In this document: in pieces, positions 15,892 to 20,029 of the stretch
Layout: every line of letters begins with the position of its first letter
Position numbering within the stretch: position 1 is the first letter of the stretch
Assembly: GCA_046349635.1 (NCBI GenBank)
Contig: JAXMBX010000074.1
Span: 1 to 20,029 of the forward strand
Source: JAXMBX01 sp046349635
Lineage (GTDB): Bacteria; Planctomycetota; Planctomycetia; Planctomycetales; Planctomycetaceae
Direction: 5' to 3'
Length of the DNA stretch: 20,029 nucleotides
Program-made: the position numbers and the translations under genes
Notes under the pieces: generated by a model
Told to the model about the DNA's origin: nothing
Database searches by the model: none
What the model saw: only the letters and a program-made list of their open reading frames with translations

Positions 15892-18537
15892 TTAATCGAC
15901 GTACAGGAATTCATTGGAACTGAGAAGAACCTGGCAGAGGCTCGTCATGGCTTCAAAGACCGGCTCGGTCACCGCGGGTTTGAGATTCGGGGTCCGATAG
16001 TAATAGAGGCGTTTCTTCATGAACCCTTCCGCCTCTTTCACTTCCTGGTCTGTGGGATTGCGGAGCAGGGCCTGTTGCCAGACGTAGCGGATCTGCTTGG
16101 ATTGATCTGCTCCGACTGTTTTGTTGGCCTTCTGCGCCAGGTACCCCCCCTGAAAGACGACAAATTCGCTGTTCATCATCATCAGGGCCTGGGGTGCGAC
16201 CGTGGAAACAGGGCGGCGTTCGCAGTTGGTCTGCATCACCGGGGCGTCGAACGCCTGCAGCATCGCCAGGGGGCGGCTGCGGCGGGCCTGGATATATACG
16301 CTGCGGCGGAATGCCGAGAACCGGACGGGCAAAGGTTCCAGAGGAGTGGGAGCCGGGGGATCACCTTCGACAACCACCTGGCCGACACTGTCTTCCTTGA
16401 TGGGGATGGCGGGGCCGAACATTTCAGGGTTGAGTACCCCCGCGACAAAAAGGATCCGATCTCTCAGGGCTTCGGCATCGAGCCTGCGGACTGAGAAGTG
16501 GCCGTAGAGAGTGTTGTCAGAATCCTCATGGGCTAGTTTTTCAGGTCGGGCGGAAGACTGACGGTAGACCGTGGAGGTCATGATGAGCTTATGGAGGCGT
16601 TTGAGTTTCCAGCCGTTGGATGTGAAGTCGCTCGCGAGCCAGTCCAGAAGTTCCGGATGAGAGGGCAATTCCCCCATGTGCCCGAAATCGGAGGGGGTAT
16701 TCACCAGGCCACGTCCGAAGTGGTGCATCCAGATACGATTGACCAGCACGCGGGAGGTGAGGGGATTTTGCTTGCCGATAATCCAGTTGGCGAAGGCAGT
16801 ACGACGACCGGAGGTGGGAAGCTTGGGATCCTTCGCAGGAAACTCGATCTTCGCGCCATCTGCAGCGCAGATGGTTAACGATCCCGGAGGGATCGGATCC
16901 TTGGGTTGGTTGTGATCGCCGCGATTGAAGAGATGCGTGACGGGCAGCGGATCGGCGGGGCGCTCCGTCAACGCCTGGATCAGTTCTTCCCGGGGGCGTT
17001 CGGCAGAGATCTTGGTAATCTCATCGGTAATCTTCTTCAGTTCTTCGATGGCCTTGGGATCGTATTGGTAGAGGACGCCGGGGGTGATCTTCAGGCTGGG
17101 GTTGGCGTCGAGAATCTTGTTCTGTTCGGGGGTCCGCTTGGCGGGTTCGGTTTCAAAGGCCTTTCGCGCCTCTTCCCGCTGCTCCATCGGGAGTTTCTCC
17201 AGCTCTTTTGCGAAGGCGGCCTTGATGAATTCCTGTTCCTTGGCGTTTCGGGTTTCCGCGAGCTTCTGCTCCTTCTTGCGGACTTCCTCAACCTTGGCGA
17301 GATCGGCGTCGGTGTAGAGCGAGATCAAGCGTTCGGGTGGGGTCCGCCAGTTCTTCCAGTTATACGCGGGTTCGAACACAGCCCGGAGGCGGTAGTAATC
17401 GGACTGCAGGATGGGATCGTAGCGGTGATCGTGGCACTGGGCGCAACCGACAGTCAGCCCCAGCAGGGAGGAAGAGACGATTTTGACCGTTTCCGCCATG
17501 ACCATGTTGCGGGCGAGATCCTGGTCGATGCCATTCGTGGCGGTCCCATCGGCCCCCATGCGAAGGAATCCTGTGGCTATGAGCTTGTCCTGCTCCTGAG
17601 GGGTGAAGTTGCGCTGCTTGGCATTGAGGGTTTCGTCACCGGCGAGTTGTTCCTGCAGGAACTGGTCAAAGGGCATATCAGCGTTGAAGGACTTGATGAC
17701 ATAGTCCCGGTACTTGTAGGCCCAGGGGCGAATGGCATCCGCATCGGTGTAGCCATCGGAATCTGCATAGCCGGCGACATCGAGCCAGTGACGTCCCCAG
17801 CGTTCGCCGTATTGCGGCAGGGAGAGGAGGTGGTCGATCAATCGTTCGTAGGCGTCGGGAGAAGAGTCGGCAAGAAATTTTTCGACTTCCTCAGGAGTTG
17901 GAGGGAGACCAATGAGGTCGAAATAGGCCCGCTTCATGAGGGCGAACTTGTCCGCCTCCGGAGAGAAGGCAAACCCCTTTTGCTTGAGCTTCTGCAGAAT
18001 GAAGGCGTCGATGGGGGTCTTGACCCGGTCTTCCGGTTGGAAAGTAGGGGGAACGTGAGCCCGAATGGGGTGGTAGAACCAGAACTCGCGGTCTTCAGGA
18101 GTGATCTCCGTCCCGGCGGGGGCCTTCTCGGGTTCGGGGCGGGCAGTTTGAGCGCCGGCATCGATCCAGGCACCGATCAGGCGCACTTCCTCGGGAGAGA
18201 GTTTGGGCTTGTCCCCCGGGGGCATTTCGTTGGAGCTCACCTTCTCGAAGAGGAGGCTTTCCCCTTTCTTGCCGGGGGTAATCGCAGGACCATTGTTGCC
18301 TCCCTTGGAAATCAGTCGGGTGAGGCGGAGGTCGAGCCCTCCCTTAGGGGTTTCACCATGGCAGTGGAAACAGTGAGCCTTGAGGATGGGGCGGATGTCT
18401 TTTTCAAATTTGGGGACCGGAGAACCTGCCGGTGACGGAGTGGCTGCCGACAGAGGCGCGGAAATAAGGGCGAAGAGACCGGCCATGAGAACGGTCAGGA
18501 CTGATGGCATCCGGCTGTCAGAGTGAGACTGTGGCAT
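15892..18537 (-). CDS. PSCyt1/DUF1549/DUF1553 planctomycete cytochrome protein
   Basis: The 881-residue protein has a Sec signal peptide (PSVLTVLMAGLFALISAPLSA, about residues 11-31). A c-type heme domain follows at about 45-130, with CFHCH (56-60) and the downstream methionine segment NEMPPGDKPKLS (104-114). DUF1549 spans about 170-385 and ends with a second CxxCH in GCAQCHDHRYDPI (364-376), the usual family signature. A charged, probably coiled-coil spacer lies at about 410-520. DUF1553 occupies the C-terminal third (LVNRIWMHHFGRGLVNTPSD through SLCQVLLSSNEFLYVD). Such proteins are abundant in planctomycetes and often linked to polysaccharide or sulfated-glycan metabolism, but their reaction is unproven. 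The gene leads an operon with DUF1501. It has a recognisable promoter (18634-18663) and a leader with hairpins. ATG 18537 has no strong ribosome binding site; ATG 18510 is an alternative. Confidence 0.95.
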   Translation of the reverse strand: MPQSHSDSRMPSVLTVLMAGLFALISAPLSAATPSPAGSPVPKFEKDIRPILKAHCFHCHGETPKGGLDLRLTRLISKGGNNGPAITPGKKGESLLFEKVSSNEMPPGDKPKLSPEEVRLIGAWIDAGAQTARPEPEKAPAGTEITPEDREFWFYHPIRAHVPPTFQPEDRVKTPIDAFILQKLKQKGFAFSPEADKFALMKRAYFDLIGLPPTPEEVEKFLADSSPDAYERLIDHLLSLPQYGERWGRHWLDVAGYADSDGYTDADAIRPWAYKYRDYVIKSFNADMPFDQFLQEQLAGDETLNAKQRNFTPQEQDKLIATGFLRMGADGTATNGIDQDLARNMVMAETVKIVSSSLLGLTVGCAQCHDHRYDPILQSDYYRLRAVFEPAYNWKNWRTPPERLISLYTDADLAKVEEVRKKEQKLAETRNAKEQEFIKAAFAKELEKLPMEQREEARKAFETEPAKRTPEQNKILDANPSLKITPGVLYQYDPKAIEELKKITDEITKISAERPREELIQALTERPADPLPVTHLFNRGDHNQPKDPIPPGSLTICAADGAKIEFPAKDPKLPTSGRRTAFANWIIGKQNPLTSRVLVNRIWMHHFGRGLVNTPSDFGHMGELPSHPELLDWLASDFTSNGWKLKRLHKLIMTSTVYRQSSARPEKLAHEDSDNTLYGHFSVRRLDAEALRDRILFVAGVLNPEMFGPAIPIKEDSVGQVVVEGDPPAPTPLEPLPVRFSAFRRSVYIQARRSRPLAMLQAFDAPVMQTNCERRPVSTVAPQALMMMNSEFVVFQGGYLAQKANKTVGADQSKQIRYVWQQALLRNPTDQEVKEAEGFMKKRLYYYRTPNLKPAVTEPVFEAMTSLCQVLLSSNEFLYVD

Positions 18538-18555
18538 GGCAAGGTTCGGGATAAA

Positions 18556-18601
18556 GTTCCAGCGGGAACGGGAATGCTTCCAAAAGTTGGAAACCTGTTC
18601 C
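18556..18601 (-). promoter_or_regulatory. Alternative hairpins in the PSCyt1 operon leader
   Basis: GGAAC (18565-18569) can pair with GTTCC at 18556-18560 or with GTTCC at 18597-18601. The second choice encloses a TTCCAA/TTGGAA hairpin (18578-18583, 18587-18592). The two folds exclude each other. The element lies between the predicted transcription start (about 18627) and the ATG, so it would be in the mRNA. Function is not known. Confidence 0.4.
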
Positions 18602-18633
18602 GTTCAAGGGCGGGGACACGTGGCTAGACCAAT

Positions 18634-18663
18634 ATTATCCCCGACCGGAGAACGAAAATTCAA
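18634..18663 (-). promoter_or_regulatory. Sigma-70-type promoter of the PSCyt1-DUF1501 operon
   Basis: On the minus strand TTGAAT (18658-18663) and GATAAT (18634-18639) are separated by 18 bp. The sequence around the -10 box, CGGTCGGGGATAATATT, matches the DUF1559 promoter at 15 of 17 positions. Transcription would start near 18627, giving a leader of about 90 nt. Confidence 0.62.
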
Positions 18664-18730
18664 GAGGGATTTGAGTGTTTGGAAGCCTGAAACAGGCGGA
18701 AATAATGACGCATCCGGTACTGATCGCCCC

Positions 18731-18739
18731 TGATACAAT
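18731..18739 (+). promoter_or_regulatory. Possible extended -10 promoter of the LRR gene
   Basis: TGATACAAT combines the TGn extension with TACAAT, five of six consensus bases, 34 bp before the ATG at 18774. No -35 box is evident at the right distance, which extended -10 promoters can tolerate. Confidence 0.35.
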
Positions 18740-18773
18740 GCCGGGGCGTTTCCATTCCTCCAGCGAGGTCTAT

Positions 18774-19610
18774 ATGACCGCCACACTGACTCTGGCAGAA
18801 CCCTCTCCCCCATCGGGGGGACTTTCCGCGAAACAACGTCGGACTCGTCTGCGAATCAGGCTCGCGATCGGCTTGGCGCTGATTCTGGTATGGGGAGGGT
18901 ATATCGTCTGGTCGGAGATGGACTTCAAGGGAACTGACCTGGTCATCGAACAACTTCGGCGACATGGAAGCCTGCACGTACAACGGCACCCCTGGTATTA
19001 CCGTCTCAGAGATTACTATTACCAGTCGGGACCATTTATCAACGCACCAAGTGGGCGACTCGTCCCCAAGCCCAAGCCGCTCTGGCTGGAATTTCTGGAT
19101 TTCATGGACAGATCTCCCCCCAGGTTTCTTGTTCCGACCCGGCTTGTTTGCAATCAGTTCATCATCGATGACGAAGACCGGTCTGCATTGCGACTATTGG
19201 GTAACCTCGACGCCAGACTCAACGGCATCCGCACTCTGTATGTTCGGACGGCTGAAGCCACCGACGATGAGTTTCGCAGCCTCAAAGAGTTGAAGCGGCT
19301 ACAAGCATTGTTTCTGCGCGGGTCGAGTATTTCTGACAGTTCCTTGCAATACATTTCCGGCCTGCGGCAACTGAAGACACTGGATCTCAGTGACACTTCA
19401 ATTACCGATGCGGGGCTAAAGCATCTTCGAGGGCTGGTCAACCTGGAGTTTTTGGAACTCAATTCCACCCAGGTCACTGATGCGGGACTGGAATTCTTGA
19501 CCGACTTGTCTCAGCTCAAGCGTCTGTCTCTGGAAGGAACCCAGGTGACGAATGTCGGGATGCAAAAGTTGAGGGCGAAAAATCCTAAGATATCGATCAT
19601 TGTCCCCTGA
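18774..19610 (+). CDS. Membrane-anchored leucine-rich-repeat protein
   Basis: The start is ATG 18774, with GAGG six bases upstream; the 278-residue product drops 33 non-family residues of the longer frame. A basic stretch KQRRTRLRIR (20-29) precedes one transmembrane helix (about 29-46), so the C-terminal part should be outside the cytoplasm. Residues 50-165 contain a Tyr-rich segment (HPWYYRLRDYYYQ) and a region I do not recognise. Four 24-residue leucine-rich repeats follow from about 173 (LKTLDLSDTSITDAGLKHL, LEFLELNSTQVTDAGLEFL and neighbours), the GALA/RNI-like type common in planctomycetes. Such repeats are protein-binding scaffolds; the partner is unknown. It is divergent from the PSCyt1 gene and convergent with the deacetylase gene, with no clear terminator between them. 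Confidence 0.85.
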   Translation: MTATLTLAEPSPPSGGLSAKQRRTRLRIRLAIGLALILVWGGYIVWSEMDFKGTDLVIEQLRRHGSLHVQRHPWYYRLRDYYYQSGPFINAPSGRLVPKPKPLWLEFLDFMDRSPPRFLVPTRLVCNQFIIDDEDRSALRLLGNLDARLNGIRTLYVRTAEATDDEFRSLKELKRLQALFLRGSSISDSSLQYISGLRQLKTLDLSDTSITDAGLKHLRGLVNLEFLELNSTQVTDAGLEFLTDLSQLKRLSLEGTQVTNVGMQKLRAKNPKISIIVP

Positions 19611-19636
19611 GCTACCGTGCGAAGTACCTCTGCCTG

Positions 19637-20029
19637 CTATTTTTGACTCTGTTTCAACGCTTGTTGACGCGATTCGATGACCGCGAGGGGTTTGTCCGGG
19701 ATCTGCTGCGGATCCACGTAACGGGTGAGGTCGCGGAGGGGAATCACGGTGTATTTTTCCTCGTGCAGGTAACGCATGTATTCGTCGAATCGCTCCAGGG
19801 GAGTGTGAACCCAGGGGTGTTCTCCTTCCGGAACTCCGTGGAATTGCAGAACGGCGATCTTGCCTTCGCCGGCCTGTTTGACGGCGGTGATGAACTCCTT
19901 GAGCTGCCACTGCGGGCGGGCATCACCGGCGGAGGGGATCAGCAGCGGGTCGTCCCGGCCCGGTTCGTAAGGGAATCCCTGGCCGTCCTTGTAGGGGTAT
20001 TCCGGGGCACCGCCTCGACGGGCGAACGT
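19637..20029 (-). CDS. Polysaccharide deacetylase family protein, 5' end outside window
   Basis: The frame is open from the window edge to TAG at 19637-19639, giving the last 130 residues. FARRGGAPEYPYKDGQGFPY opens the visible part, and the segment IAVLQFHGVPEGEHPWVHTP (60-79 of the visible part) has the conserved HGVP core of the last NodB-type deacetylase motif. TPLERFDEYMRYLHEEKYTVIPLRDLTRYV then follows the pattern in which these enzymes end their barrel. The catalytic Asp and His-x3-His motifs would be upstream, outside the window. Family members remove N- or O-acetyl groups from chitin-like polymers, peptidoglycan or xylan. A basic tail (ESRQQALKQSQK) ends the protein. Substrate and export signal cannot be judged. 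Confidence 0.72.
   Translation of the reverse strand, partial: TFARRGGAPEYPYKDGQGFPYEPGRDDPLLIPSAGDARPQWQLKEFITAVKQAGEGKIAVLQFHGVPEGEHPWVHTPLERFDEYMRYLHEEKYTVIPLRDLTRYVDPQQIPDKPLAVIESRQQALKQSQK

Noticed and set aside
16906..18435. A 509-codon open frame on the plus strand opposite the PSCyt1 gene
   Set aside because: It is antisense to a gene with clear family motifs. Long antisense frames arise from GC-rich codon bias. It has no family signature.

Overview
The window reads as ordinary chromosome from a planctomycete, probably a Planctomycetaceae-like lineage. Four things in the sequence point there: a DUF1559 protein with a pilin-type N-terminus, a PSCyt1/DUF1549/DUF1553 secreted cytochrome followed by a Tat-exported DUF1501 protein, a short secreted protein with an LEPRxLL-like N-terminal motif, and a Ser/Thr kinase with the planctomycete N-terminal region. 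The base composition is GC-rich. I see no rRNA, tRNA, CRISPR array, insertion sequence or phage gene.

Layout. 1-332: 5' part of a BlaI/MecI-type repressor gene on the minus strand, with a promoter carrying two operator-like palindromes. 501-962: nrdR (+). 1011-4334: minus-strand genes for a kinase with a pseudo-receiver tail, a NagA-like amidohydrolase and a VOC protein; the last two are closely spaced. 4428-5683: DUF1559 gene with its own promoter, long leader and terminator. 5834-6529: protein-lysine-methyltransferase-like enzyme (+). 6585-7443: secreted cytochrome-c'-like protein with its promoter. 7473-12693: gyrA, rfbB and ugd in one minus-strand block. 13166-13570: Nudix hydrolase (+). 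13657-14124: LEPRxLL-like secreted protein. 14414-18663: PSCyt1 gene and DUF1501 gene, an operon with promoter and structured leader. 18774-19610: membrane-anchored LRR protein (+). 19637-20029: C-terminal part of a polysaccharide deacetylase, cut by the window edge.

How the genes relate. Most are independent housekeeping or lineage-specific units. RfbB (dTDP-4-keto-6-deoxyglucose) and Ugd (UDP-glucuronate) supply nucleotide sugars for surface polysaccharide, and they appear to be transcribed together with, or just behind, gyrA. The PSCyt1 and DUF1501 proteins are a known planctomycete pair, exported by Sec and Tat respectively.

I did not find a clearly new multi-gene system. The observations most worth following are: a 17-bp promoter motif shared by the DUF1559 gene and the PSCyt1 operon; non-standard residues at both main quinolone-contact positions of GyrA together with an acidic insert in its C-terminal domain; a kinase with an eroded glycine loop and APE motif fused to a receiver domain lacking its phospho-acceptor; a duplicated cytochrome in which only one half keeps the heme motif; and mutually exclusive hairpins in the PSCyt1 leader.
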